This document shows positions 16,689-24,703 of a DNA stretch of 29,332 nt, piece after piece. The stretch is from Bacteroidota bacterium (lineage in GTDB: Bacteria > Bacteroidota > Ignavibacteria > Ignavibacteriales > Melioribacteraceae): NCBI GenBank assembly GCA_023453125.1, contig JAEXUB010000209.1, forward strand, positions 1 to 29,332, given 5' to 3'. The number at the start of each line of letters is the position of its first letter. The first letter of the stretch is position 1. Made by a program: the position numbers and the translations under genes. The notes under the pieces were generated by a model that saw nothing but the letters and a program-made list of their open reading frames with translations, did not search any database and was not told where the DNA came from.

Positions 16689-17621
16689 ATGAATGTAAAA
16701 AAGAGCTCGCTGAATGAGTACCGGGCAAGAGTGCTGCTTGCCATCAATTTTATTAATGAAAATCTTTCAGAAAAACTTACACTTGAAGAAATAAGCAGCA
16801 GAGCCTGCTTTTCGCAATATCATTTTCACCGTATATTTACATTGCTGGTTGGTGAAACGCCTGTAGATTATGTTCTGCGCGTTAGACTCGATAAAGCGGC
16901 AAATCTTCTTGTTCACAATCCCTCTCTCACAGTAACGGAAATATCCGTAATGTGCGGATTCTCCTCTTCAACCGTATTTTCCAGGGCATTCAAAAAAAGG
17001 TTCGGTGTGCCAGCTACTAAATGGGCAAGGGAAGCCTGCTCTAACGAAAAGAGCAGGAATTGCAAAGTTGAAAGCAAGAATGGAGAAAATGCCGATGCCT
17101 CATTAAATTATTTTACCGGTACACTTTTTGAAAATAATTTAAGGAGAAGCAGTATGAAGGTGGAAATTAAAAGTCTTCCGGGATATCATCTTGCATATTA
17201 TCCGCAGCTTGACGGATACGACGAAGCAAAGATAGGAGCGGCGTGGGATAAGCTTTGCCAATGGGGGCAGTCTCAAAATCTTTTAAATAAGGAAACTGTA
17301 TTTATCGGAATCTCTTTTGATAATCCGAAAATTACTCCTGCCGATAAATGCCGTTATTATGCCTGCATAACCGTTCCTAAGGGAACAACGCCTCCGAAGG
17401 GATTCGGTATTTACGATATTCCACCGGTTAAATGCGCCTCTGCCCGGTATATTGGAAAGGGAAAGGATATGGAGCAGGCCTGGAATCAGCTTTATGCCGG
17501 CTGGCTGGTTAACAGCAATTTTGAACCGGTAGATATTCCCTGTTTCGATATTTATTACGAAACCCCGGAGACTAATAAGGAGGGAAATTTCGTAATGGAT
17601 TTGTGCGTCCCTGTTAAATAA
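16689..17621 (+). CDS. AraC-type regulator with GyrI-like effector domain
   Basis: This 310-residue transcription factor has its DNA-binding domain first: two helix-turn-helix units at about 10-110, with LTLEEISSRACFSQYHFHRIF and LTVTEISVMCGFSSSTVFSRAFKKRFG. A charged linker (115-155) leads to a GyrI/SbmC-like ligand-binding domain (about 155-308) with VEIKSLPGYHLAYYPQLDGY, ACITVPKGTTPP, PPVKCASARYIGKGKDMEQAWNQLYAGWL and PCFDIYYE. The layout is that of Rob and other multidrug-sensing AraC proteins that bind small amphipathic compounds. It follows the 60-residue gene by eight bases. Its targets are not visible here; autoregulation or control of the redox unit upstream is possible. Confidence 0.9.
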   Translation: MNVKKSSLNEYRARVLLAINFINENLSEKLTLEEISSRACFSQYHFHRIFTLLVGETPVDYVLRVRLDKAANLLVHNPSLTVTEISVMCGFSSSTVFSRAFKKRFGVPATKWAREACSNEKSRNCKVESKNGENADASLNYFTGTLFENNLRRSSMKVEIKSLPGYHLAYYPQLDGYDEAKIGAAWDKLCQWGQSQNLLNKETVFIGISFDNPKITPADKCRYYACITVPKGTTPPKGFGIYDIPPVKCASARYIGKGKDMEQAWNQLYAGWLVNSNFEPVDIPCFDIYYETPETNKEGNFVMDLCVPVK

Positions 17622-17655
17622 TGGGGAAGTAAAATCAAATTCCTGTCAATTTTTA

Positions 17656-17676
17656 ATCCCGCTCTTCGGGCGGGAT
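17656..17676 (+). terminator. Hairpin after the AraC-type gene
   Basis: ATCCCGC pairs with GCGGGAT across a 7-base centre (TCTTCGG) that can add two more pairs. It lies 35 bases after the regulator stop. The following ATATTTAT is only weakly T-rich, so termination may be partial. Confidence 0.45.
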
Positions 17677-17759
17677 ATTTATCCAACTAAAACCGCACAT
17701 TGAAATCTGATTAAAAAATCCGAAAACAGGCCAAATTCGCACCTTTTCATTTTTTTTAT

Positions 17760-17788
17760 TTGGATTGATGAATGGAAATACATATAAT
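17760..17788 (+). promoter_or_regulatory. Sigma70-like promoter candidate in the leader
   Basis: TTGGAT (17760-17765) and TATAAT (17783-17788) are 17 bases apart. A transcript from here would begin near 17795 and run into the terminator at 17871-17913 before the coding region. Motif match only. Confidence 0.35.
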
Positions 17789-17870
17789 ATAAGACATCAA
17801 AAACTGATTTTTGAAATTATGCGTTTTTGATTGATTTTCGGGCTTTTTAAAGGTGATCAACAACAGGTGA

Positions 17871-17913
17871 GGATATTATTAAGAATTTCTCTTCAATAAT
17901 ATCCCTTTTTTTT
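17871..17913 (+). terminator. Intrinsic terminator 41 bases before the GHMP-family gene
   Basis: A perfect 10-bp stem (GGATATTATT at 17871-17880 with AATAATATCC at 17895-17904) has a 14-base loop and is followed by C and eight T. It either ends the upstream operon or acts as an attenuator for the gene starting at 17955. Confidence 0.75.
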
Positions 17914-17954
17914 AAATTTTTTAGATTTTTTTTGCTAAGCGATGAGTATGTGCC

Positions 17955-19154
17955 ATGGAAATGAGAGTAAAAGATTTATTCAGGGAAACAAAAGAAAAAT
18001 TTATTGAATTTTTCGGCGATGATGAAAAATGCAGTTATGTTGTGTGCCCCGCCAGCCTTATCCTTCTTGGAGACCACACGCATTACAACGAAGGAGTACT
18101 TCTTTCAACTGCCGTTGACCGGTATGTTACCATAGCCGGGCGAAAGAGAAAAGACGGGAAGATTCTGGTTGTAAGCAATTTTTGCCATGAGATTATGGAT
18201 TTCGATTATCCGGAGCAGATAAAAGCAGGAAACCGGTTTCCAGAAAAATTTATCATAAACATGTTTGAAGAACTAAAGCAGAGAGGAATTCTTAATTGCG
18301 GAATGGAGGTTGCTTTTACTTCCGAGATTCCCGACTGTCTTGGAATTGGCTCTGTTGCAGCCCATCAGATTGCGTTATTAAAGCTTATAAATAAAGTTGC
18401 AGGATTAAAGCTAACAAAGGAAAACCTTGTTGAGCTTTCCCGCTCGTTGGAAATGATGATTATCGGCAGAATATCAAACGAGGCGCATCATTGGACTGCG
18501 CTTTCAAACAAGTTGAAGAATATTCTTTTTACCGATCTCAGGACAAAAATTACACGGTATATTCATTTTGATTACACAAATCTGGAAATTGTTGTTTTGG
18601 ATACAGAAGTTGAAATTCCGGATGCCCCCAAAATATGCAGCGAAAGAATAGAAGAGTGCGAGATAAGCGCCAATACGCTTAAGCAATATATGTGGGGAAT
18701 TAAAAATCTGCGCGATATATCGGATGAATTTTTGAAAAAGAAAGTATGGACACTTCCAAGGCGGCTTTACCAGAGAGTAAACTATAATGTTCAGGAGCGG
18801 GCAAGAGTTGAAGAGGCATTAAAGCATATATACAACGGGGATATCGGGGATTTCGGAAAGACAATTATTAAATCGCACGAAAATATTGCCGCAGATTATT
18901 TTCTCAGCACTGCCCAGGTGGACTATCTTGTAAGAGAATCTGCTGCATCCGAAGGGGTTATTGCCGCCAAGATGATAAGCTGTTCCCCCAAAAGAAGCAT
19001 TTTCACTATTGTCAATAAGGAATATTCCGAAAATTATATATCTGAAATTAAGAATGTTTATTTTAAGAAATATGGAACCGGTTTGTCCGTTTATAAATTA
19101 AATATCTCATCTGGGGTGAAGATATTTAAACATTTAGAGGAGGTTTTTGTTTAG
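17955..19154 (+). CDS. Galactokinase-family (GHMP) protein with degenerate active site
   Basis: This 399-residue protein aligns along its length with galactokinase, but the functional motifs are altered. The signature GRxNLIGEHxDY is CPASLILLGDHTHYNEG (31-47): the active-site Arg is Ser34, Glu is Asp40 and the sugar-binding Asp is His43. The ATP loop GLSSSA is CLGIGSVAA (128-136). The catalytic MDQ region reads SNEAHHW (174-180), with His in place of Asp. The C-terminal GGGFGG motif is ISCSPKRSIFTIV (341-353). The fold is still visible in NVQERARVEEALKHIYNGD (278-296) and SHENIAADYFLSTAQVDYLV (307-326). It is probably a pseudokinase or a kinase with another substrate, perhaps a sugar sensor. 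No ribosome site precedes the ATG, and a terminator lies just upstream. Confidence 0.82.
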   Translation: MEMRVKDLFRETKEKFIEFFGDDEKCSYVVCPASLILLGDHTHYNEGVLLSTAVDRYVTIAGRKRKDGKILVVSNFCHEIMDFDYPEQIKAGNRFPEKFIINMFEELKQRGILNCGMEVAFTSEIPDCLGIGSVAAHQIALLKLINKVAGLKLTKENLVELSRSLEMMIIGRISNEAHHWTALSNKLKNILFTDLRTKITRYIHFDYTNLEIVVLDTEVEIPDAPKICSERIEECEISANTLKQYMWGIKNLRDISDEFLKKKVWTLPRRLYQRVNYNVQERARVEEALKHIYNGDIGDFGKTIIKSHENIAADYFLSTAQVDYLVRESAASEGVIAAKMISCSPKRSIFTIVNKEYSENYISEIKNVYFKKYGTGLSVYKLNISSGVKIFKHLEEVFV

Positions 19155-19190
19155 AGCAGACCCGCCAAAAAAATCATTTAAAATTTTCAA

Positions 19191-19223
19191 CTTGATTTTA
19201 AGAAATGTTAGTAATACATTTTG
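19191..19223 (+). promoter_or_regulatory. Promoter candidate for the TPR-aroE unit
   Basis: CTTG (19191-19194) and TACATTTTG (19215-19223) are 20 bases apart, close to the Bacteroidota TTTG/TAnnTTTG pattern. The same bases also read as TTGATT-17-TACATT. Transcription would begin about 20 bases before the ATG at 19247. Confidence 0.42.
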
Positions 19224-19246
19224 CCGTGTTCTATCTTGGAGTATGA

Positions 19247-20662
19247 ATGAATTACCTAAATGAGTTCTTTTCTGACGAAAATGACAACGGGCTGGAAGAA
19301 AAAGAACTCGAATCCCGAATTAAAGAATGTAAAAATTATTTTGAAAGCGGTCAGGCTTTTCTTTATATAGATGAAATTGAAGAAACAATTCAGCAGTGCG
19401 TCGATTTAGATGTAATTGATGCGGGGCTCGATCTCGTTAACCGGGCACTCGAAATTGCCCCGTTTAATCCCGATTTATGGCAGTTTAAAGGGGTTTTCCT
19501 GAATAATTCATTTGAATTTGAGGATGCCTATTTGTGTTTCGATAAATCAATTTCACTAAATCCGAATGATCCGGAAACCCTCATTAATATGTCGATTGCA
19601 GAAGACAATCTCGGAATGTTCGATGAGGCTGTGGATTCGCTTGAAAAGGCCCTTACCCTTGACCCGCGGAATGAGGAAATTTATTTTAATCTCGGCATAA
19701 TGTACGAAAGGAAGGAAAAATACCTTGAGGCATTAAAATATTTCGAAATGGCAGTTGATACGGATTCCTCCTATGCCGAAGCCTGGTATGAGCTGGGTTA
19801 CTGCTACGAGACAATAAACCGTCTTTCGGAGTCGCTGAACGCATACGAGAAATTTCTTGACGCCGAGCCGGCCAGTTTTAACGGCTGGTACAACAAGGGA
19901 ATTGTACATATTAAGCTTGAAGAGTTTAAAAAAGCAGTAGACTGTTTTGAGCTTTCAATTGCACTCAAGGATGATTTTTCCTCCTCCTGGTTCAACTGCG
20001 GATATTCATTCTTTAAGCAGGGATTGCTTGAAAAGGCAATTGAATATTTTACCACCGCGTTTGAACTTGATCCTCTTGATGAGACAATATCTTTCAGTCT
20101 AGGACAGGTTTACGAAGAACTCAACAAACCGGTTGAAGCGATCAGATGCTATTCAAAGGCAATCAGGATTGATCCCGAATACTACGAGGCTTTTCTTGCC
20201 AGAGGCTATTGCCTTCTTTCAATAAATAAGAACAAGTATGCTTTAAGGGATTTTAACCGGGCAATTACAATATCCAATGATGCAGAAGCCTGGCTTGGAA
20301 AAGCCGATGCCGAATTTTCTCTCGGCAATATGGAGCAATCCGTTGAAAGCTACAAGAAGATTCTTGCAGAGGACGCGGCTAATTTTCACGCCTGGCAGAA
20401 ACTTGCATATGCGCAGATAAAGCTTGGAAATCTTGATGAAGGAATTACGGCTCTTAACAACTGCATAAATATTAAACCGCAGCATGCAAATTCCTACTAC
20501 GGAAAGGCAAAAATAAATTTCCTTCTCAGCCGCACACAGGAGGCAATTGACTGCCTTAAATCGGCTTTCGAGCTTGACCCTTCGATTGTTAATGATTTCG
20601 ATAAGGAATACCCGGACGTTAAAACGTCAAAATTGTTTAAGAAGCTTCTTGAAGAAAAATAA
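19247..20662 (+). CDS. Cytoplasmic TPR-repeat protein
   Basis: This 471-residue protein has no signal peptide. After an acidic N-terminus (about 1-60) it is made of about eleven consecutive 34-residue TPR units, for example DPETLINMSIAEDNLGMFDE, EEIYFNLGIMYERKEKYLEA and DPEYYEAFLARGYCLLSINK, ending near residue 455. Such solenoids bind peptides or other proteins; no enzyme domain is present. TTGGAG sits five bases before the ATG and supports the start. It ends 23 bases before the aroE start, so the two genes are probably one operon, although the functional link is not obvious. It differs from the TPR protein at the left edge in being cytoplasmic and lacking a barrel. Confidence 0.9.
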   Translation: MNYLNEFFSDENDNGLEEKELESRIKECKNYFESGQAFLYIDEIEETIQQCVDLDVIDAGLDLVNRALEIAPFNPDLWQFKGVFLNNSFEFEDAYLCFDKSISLNPNDPETLINMSIAEDNLGMFDEAVDSLEKALTLDPRNEEIYFNLGIMYERKEKYLEALKYFEMAVDTDSSYAEAWYELGYCYETINRLSESLNAYEKFLDAEPASFNGWYNKGIVHIKLEEFKKAVDCFELSIALKDDFSSSWFNCGYSFFKQGLLEKAIEYFTTAFELDPLDETISFSLGQVYEELNKPVEAIRCYSKAIRIDPEYYEAFLARGYCLLSINKNKYALRDFNRAITISNDAEAWLGKADAEFSLGNMEQSVESYKKILAEDAANFHAWQKLAYAQIKLGNLDEGITALNNCINIKPQHANSYYGKAKINFLLSRTQEAIDCLKSAFELDPSIVNDFDKEYPDVKTSKLFKKLLEEK

Positions 20663-20685
20663 TTATCACAACCAGATCGGTGATT

Positions 20686-21567
20686 ATGCAATATCAGAAC
20701 AAGTTTAACAATAATACTCAGATAATCGGTATAATGGGGCATCCGGTAAAACATTCTTTCTCCCCCCTGATGCATAATATATCTTTTGACCTTTTGGATC
20801 TGAATTATATTTATCTGCCATTCGACGTTCCGGCCTCTAATTTGAAAGACGCGCTTAAAGGAATGGTGGCCCTGGGCATTAAAGGGTTTAATATTACTCT
20901 TCCGTATAAGGAAAAAATCCTCCCTTTGTTAAAAGAGACTTCGGACGAAGTAAATATAATCGGTGCGGTTAATACAGTGGTTAATGAAGACGGCATTCTG
21001 CACGGCTATAATACCGATGTTAACGGAATTGTTGAAACGCTTCTTCCATTTAAGGATGAGATAGCGGGGAAGACTGTGAGCGTAATAGGCGCGGGCGGTT
21101 CCGCAAGAAGCGCTATTTATGCACTGGTACGCTACTTTAAACCGGAAAGAATTAATATTATTAATAGAACAGAGCAGACGGCAGAATCGCTTAAGGAATA
21201 TTTTGCGGCAAAAATGCTTTTTACCGAAATTTCCTCGTTCGGGCTTGTGCCTCCGGATATTATCGGGGTTCTTCACGATTCCAAACTGATTATAAATGCG
21301 ACTTCAATGGGTATGCATCCCGATGTGGACGATTCTCCCACCACCATTCCGGAGTCTTTCTGCAAGGAACAGATTGTATTCGATTTTATTTATACTCCGC
21401 TGCAGACAAAATTCTTAAAACTTGCAGCTTCTCAGGGTGCGGTTACTGTAAACGGATTGAGAATGCTTGTAGAACAGGGATCTAAATCGTTTGAATTATG
21501 GACCGGCCAGAAAATGCCTATAGATCAGGTGTACAGGGCGCTCGTTTCGTATCTGGCCGAAAAGTAA
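20686..21567 (+). CDS. aroE: Shikimate dehydrogenase
   Basis: This enzyme of about 293 residues reduces 3-dehydroshikimate to shikimate with NADPH in aromatic amino acid synthesis. The substrate site is complete: GHPVKHSFSPLMHN (18-31), NITLPYKE with catalytic Lys75, IGAVNTVV and YNTDVNG with Asp111. The nucleotide-binding part has the glycine-rich loop VIGAGGSARSA (133-143), NRTEQ and INATSMGM, and the C-terminus has NGLRMLVEQGSKSFELWTG. I prefer the ATG at 20686 because GGTGA lies just upstream; a GTG at 20680 would add two residues. The gene follows the TPR gene closely and is followed by an intrinsic terminator. Confidence 0.95.
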   Translation: MQYQNKFNNNTQIIGIMGHPVKHSFSPLMHNISFDLLDLNYIYLPFDVPASNLKDALKGMVALGIKGFNITLPYKEKILPLLKETSDEVNIIGAVNTVVNEDGILHGYNTDVNGIVETLLPFKDEIAGKTVSVIGAGGSARSAIYALVRYFKPERINIINRTEQTAESLKEYFAAKMLFTEISSFGLVPPDIIGVLHDSKLIINATSMGMHPDVDDSPTTIPESFCKEQIVFDFIYTPLQTKFLKLAASQGAVTVNGLRMLVEQGSKSFELWTGQKMPIDQVYRALVSYLAEK

Positions 21568-21593
21568 GTCTATAGTGTTGTTTCAAAATTTTT

Positions 21594-21617
21594 AAACGCG
21601 CTCCGGCGCGTTTTTTT
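21594..21617 (+). terminator. Intrinsic terminator of the aroE transcript
   Basis: AAACGCGC pairs with GCGCGTTT around a 4-base loop (TCCG) and runs into a T tract, 27 bases after the aroE stop. Confidence 0.85.
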
Positions 21618-21633
21618 GTTTATTGCGGGGAAT

Positions 21634-21660
21634 AAAAAAGGGGCCATAAGCCCCTTTTTT
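21634..21660 (-). terminator. Intrinsic terminator of the pckA transcript (bidirectional)
   Basis: AAAAAAGGGGC and GCCCCTTTTTT form an 11-bp stem with a 5-base loop (CATAA). The A and T tracts on both sides let it work in either direction. It lies 22 bases after the pckA stop on the minus strand and also backs up the aroE terminator. Confidence 0.85.
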
Positions 21661-21682
21661 ATTTATTAGATGATGCCTAATT

Positions 21683-23329
21683 CTAGTGTCTCTTCGGTCC
21701 GGCATTGATTACTTCCTGCGAGCATCCTTTTTCGAAAAGTTTGAAGTTCTCAATAAAGCGTGCTGCAAGAGCATCATACTTTTTCCAATACTCATCCTTG
21801 TTTCCCCAGGCGGCTTCTGGATAAAGAACATCTTCGGGTACTTCGGGACAGGTCATAGGAACTTCGAATCCGAACAATTTATCTTTTCTGTATTTTACGT
21901 CGTCCAGTTTTCCTTCGAGTGCGGCATTAAGAAGATTTCTTGTATGGCGTATGGAAATACGTTTTCCAACGCCGAATCTTCCGCCGACCCATCCGGTATT
22001 TACAAGCCAGACGTTTACGTTATGCTTCAGCATTCTCTGTTTCAGCATTTCGGCATATTCAAACGGATGGCGAACCATAAACGGGCCGCCGAAGCAGGCC
22101 GAGAATGTTATCTGAGGCTCAATTCCAAGGCCTATTTCGGTACCGGCTATTTTAGATGTATAGCCGCTTATAAAATGATACTGGGCCTGCGCAGGATTAA
22201 GTTTTGCAATTGGAGGCATTACGCCCGAAGCATCGCAGGTAAGGAATATAACGTTCTTCGGATGCGTACGGACATATCCTTCCTTAATTATATTGGGAAT
22301 AAATCCGAGGGGATATGAGGCTCTTGTATTTTCGGTTATTGAATCGTCGTCAAGGTCAATTTTTCTTGTAACCGGGTCGTATACCACGTTTTCGAGAATT
22401 GTGCCGTAACGGTTTGTGGTTGCATAAATTGCAGGTTCAGCTTCTGCAGAAAGCCGGATTACTTTTGCATAGCATCCCGCTTCGAAATTGAATACTCCCT
22501 GCGAGCTCCATCCGTGTTCGTCATCCCCGATAAGTTTTCTCTTCGGATCAGCCGAAAGAGTGGTTTTACCGGTGCCGCTTAATCCGAAGAATAATGCTAC
22601 GTCGCCGTCGTTGCCTACGTTGGCAGAACAGTGCATCGGAAGAACATCTTCAAATGTTAAGAGAAAGTTCAGAACGGTAAATACGGATTTTTTGATTTCG
22701 CCGGCATAAGCCGTGTTTGCTATAATTGCCGTACGCTGTTCAAAATTGAGAATAATACCTGTCTCTGATCTTGTTCCGTCCGTAATAGGGTCAAGCTTGA
22801 ATCCGGGAACTGAAATAACTGTAAATTCCGGAACGAATTTCTTTAACTCATCCCGGTCAGCTGTTGTAATAAACATATTGCGTGCAAATAGGCTATGCCA
22901 TGCTTTTTCGGTAACTATTCTAACGGGAAGTTTATAGTCCGGATCGGCGCCTGCATAACAGTCCTGAACATATAATTCCTCTCCCTGTGCCCAGGCCTGA
23001 AGGCGGGCTATTAGCTGTCCCCATTTTTCCCTGCTGTAAGGGCGGTTATATACTCCCCACCAGATATCCTTTTCAGAGCTTTCTTCCATAACAATAAACT
23101 TATCGTTAGCGGCGCGGGCGGTATGTTTTCCGGTGTTGCAGAGCAAGGGGCCGTCTTTGGCAAGTTTAGCTTCGTTCCTGAAAATGATTTCTTCGTAAAG
23201 AGCTTCATTCGGAAGATTCCAGAACACCTGATCGAGATATGTTAAACCCTGATTCTTCAATCTGAAATCGGAAGCCAACTCCATTGCCTGTTTTGTTGCA
23301 GGGGTATTAAATTCTAAATATTTACTCAT
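21683..23329 (-). CDS. pckA: Phosphoenolpyruvate carboxykinase (ATP)
   Basis: This 548-residue enzyme converts oxaloacetate and ATP to PEP, CO2 and ADP, the entry step to gluconeogenesis. The ATP-type P-loop is FFGLSGTGKTTLSADP (247-262), followed by the metal-binding GDDEHGW (268-274). Other family marks are GTRSETGIILNF, FFGLSGTG, ISGYTSKIAGTE and NTGWVGGRFGVGKRI. One small oddity is NFEAGCYAK where most family members have NFEGGCYAK. The length and both ends are normal. The ATG overlaps the stop of the aminotransferase gene as ATGA, with AGGGA eight bases before it, so the two are translationally coupled. Two terminators lie downstream. Confidence 0.97.
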   Translation of the reverse strand: MSKYLEFNTPATKQAMELASDFRLKNQGLTYLDQVFWNLPNEALYEEIIFRNEAKLAKDGPLLCNTGKHTARAANDKFIVMEESSEKDIWWGVYNRPYSREKWGQLIARLQAWAQGEELYVQDCYAGADPDYKLPVRIVTEKAWHSLFARNMFITTADRDELKKFVPEFTVISVPGFKLDPITDGTRSETGIILNFEQRTAIIANTAYAGEIKKSVFTVLNFLLTFEDVLPMHCSANVGNDGDVALFFGLSGTGKTTLSADPKRKLIGDDEHGWSSQGVFNFEAGCYAKVIRLSAEAEPAIYATTNRYGTILENVVYDPVTRKIDLDDDSITENTRASYPLGFIPNIIKEGYVRTHPKNVIFLTCDASGVMPPIAKLNPAQAQYHFISGYTSKIAGTEIGLGIEPQITFSACFGGPFMVRHPFEYAEMLKQRMLKHNVNVWLVNTGWVGGRFGVGKRISIRHTRNLLNAALEGKLDDVKYRKDKLFGFEVPMTCPEVPEDVLYPEAAWGNKDEYWKKYDALAARFIENFKLFEKGCSQEVINAGPKRH

Positions 23330-24543
23330 GACCAGTCCCTCACTAATTTGCGGTCGCCAATGTACAATTCATTCGGAGAATTAGGATCGAGAGCCCATTT
23401 CATTCTTTCAATTCCCTCGGTAATATCCTTTATTGTTCCGCAATAGCTTATTCTTAGGTGGCCGTCCAATCCGAATTCTTTTCCGGGCACTGTAAGCACC
23501 ATTACCTTATCTATAAGGAAGCTCGAAAGTTTCTGTGAGTCCTTTTCATATGCAGAGAAATCTGCAAAGAGATAAAATGTTCCGTCGGGTACGTGTACTC
23601 TAACTCCTTCAAATGAACGCAGGTGATCTACGAGTACATTGCGGTTGTTTTCAAGAGTAAGGCGGAGGCTTTCAACGCTCGATTGAATTCCGTTGATTGC
23701 GCCGGCAGCTGCCTTCTGAAGCAGTACCGAAGGGCCTGATGTCTGATGCCCCTGAATATTTGCCATAGCGGCAATTATTTTCTTGTTGCCTACTGCCCAT
23801 CCGATGCGGAATCCTGTCATAGCATATTGTTTCGAAACGCCATTAATAATAATAAGCTTTGAATTTTCAACGGTTTCTTTTGTAAAATCGTAAGCGCTGT
23901 ATGTTTTCTTTCCGTCAAATAAAAGGCGGTGATAGATATCATCCATAATAAGGTAAATGCCTTTCTTCTCGCAGTATTCTACTATTTCGGCAATGAATTC
24001 GGCCGGATAGTAAGCGCCGGTAGGATTATTTGGGCTGTTGATAATGATTGCTTTTGTATAAGAGCCTACTCTGTCTGTAATATCTTTTAATCTCGGATAG
24101 AAAGAACCGTCTTCGGGCAAAGCGGGTACAGGAATAGCACCGCAGAGCCTTACCATATCGGGATAGCTTACCCAGTAAGGAGCCGGGAAAATACATTCTT
24201 CCTGAGGATTAAGAATTGCCTGCAGTGCAACCATAATTGCCTGTTTTGCACCGCCTGAAGCAATTATGTTTTCGGGCATTACTTTTCTGTGATAAAATTC
24301 TTCGGTATATCGTATGATTGCTTTTTTAAGTTCGGGTGTTCCGTCTGCAGGTGCGTATCTAATTTCGCCTGAATTCAATGAATTAACTGCAGAGAGAATT
24401 GCATCCATAGGAGCTCTGCTTTTAGGTTCGCCTCCTCCCAAATGAATTACCGGATCCCCTTTTTCCCTTAATATCGCCGCCTTCTCATTCAATGCCAAGG
24501 TTGGGCTGGGTTTAATTGATTTTGCTATTAGACTAAGACTCAT
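23326..24543 (-). CDS. Class I aminotransferase, probable aspartate aminotransferase
   Basis: This PLP enzyme of about 405 residues is of the fold-type I, Thermus/Bacillus AspAT-like subgroup. Motifs: SGGAKQAIMVAL (96-107), SPNNPTG (170-176), MDDIYHRLLF (200-209), the Schiff-base lysine Lys238 in NGVSKQYAMTGFRIGW, and the substrate-carboxylate arginine in HLRISYCG near the C-terminus. I prefer the ATG at 24543, with GGGA eight bases upstream; a GTG at 24555 would add four residues. Its coupling with pckA suggests it turns aspartate into oxaloacetate, which PEP carboxykinase then uses, or the reverse flow of nitrogen. Activity with other amino or keto acids such as prephenate is possible. Confidence 0.9.
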   Translation of the reverse strand: MSLSLIAKSIKPSPTLALNEKAAILREKGDPVIHLGGGEPKSRAPMDAILSAVNSLNSGEIRYAPADGTPELKKAIIRYTEEFYHRKVMPENIIASGGAKQAIMVALQAILNPQEECIFPAPYWVSYPDMVRLCGAIPVPALPEDGSFYPRLKDITDRVGSYTKAIIINSPNNPTGAYYPAEFIAEIVEYCEKKGIYLIMDDIYHRLLFDGKKTYSAYDFTKETVENSKLIIINGVSKQYAMTGFRIGWAVGNKKIIAAMANIQGHQTSGPSVLLQKAAAGAINGIQSSVESLRLTLENNRNVLVDHLRSFEGVRVHVPDGTFYLFADFSAYEKDSQKLSSFLIDKVMVLTVPGKEFGLDGHLRISYCGTIKDITEGIERMKWALDPNSPNELYIGDRKLVRDWS

Positions 24544-24584
24544 GATATTTCCCACTATATCTGTTGTTTAAATAACTGCTGTTT

Positions 24585-24616
24585 CAAACTTATCGGCATT
24601 TTACAAGATTAGCAAG
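24585..24616 (-). promoter_or_regulatory. Bacteroidota-type promoter of the aminotransferase-pckA operon
   Basis: On the minus strand TAAGTTTG (complement of 24585-24592) matches the -7 element TAnnTTTG exactly. CTTG (complement of 24613-24616) lies exactly 20 bases upstream in the -33 position. The start of transcription would be about 35 bases before the ATG. This is the best promoter match in the window. Confidence 0.6.
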
Positions 24617-24703
24617 GATTACAAGGGTTATTTTAGTTATTATATTAGTTTCTCAAGTCAAACATTTTTCCTATTTTCCGATGAAAAAAGAGAAAGACTG
24701 ACT

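Larger units (their letters stand above)
17622..17954 (+). other. Non-coding interval / candidate leader of the GHMP-family gene
   Basis: This 333-base gap has no convincing gene. In order it holds the hairpin after the regulator (17656-17676), a sigma70-like promoter candidate (17760-17788), an inverted repeat TCAAAAA/TTTTTGA (17797-17814) with a second TTTTTGA at 17824-17830, an AGGTGA direct repeat (17851-17856 and 17865-17870), and a strong intrinsic terminator (17871-17913). A 20-codon frame (17768-17830) overlaps the promoter candidate and could be a leader peptide or chance. No known riboswitch class is recognised. Confidence 0.5.

Noticed and set aside
17622..17954. Known riboswitch upstream of the GHMP-family gene
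   Set aside because: I could not match the leader to any riboswitch class; only simple hairpins, a direct repeat and a terminator are visible.
17955..19154. Functional galactokinase (galK)
   Set aside because: The Arg, Asp and glycine-rich motifs needed for catalysis are replaced at every key site; only the fold is supported.
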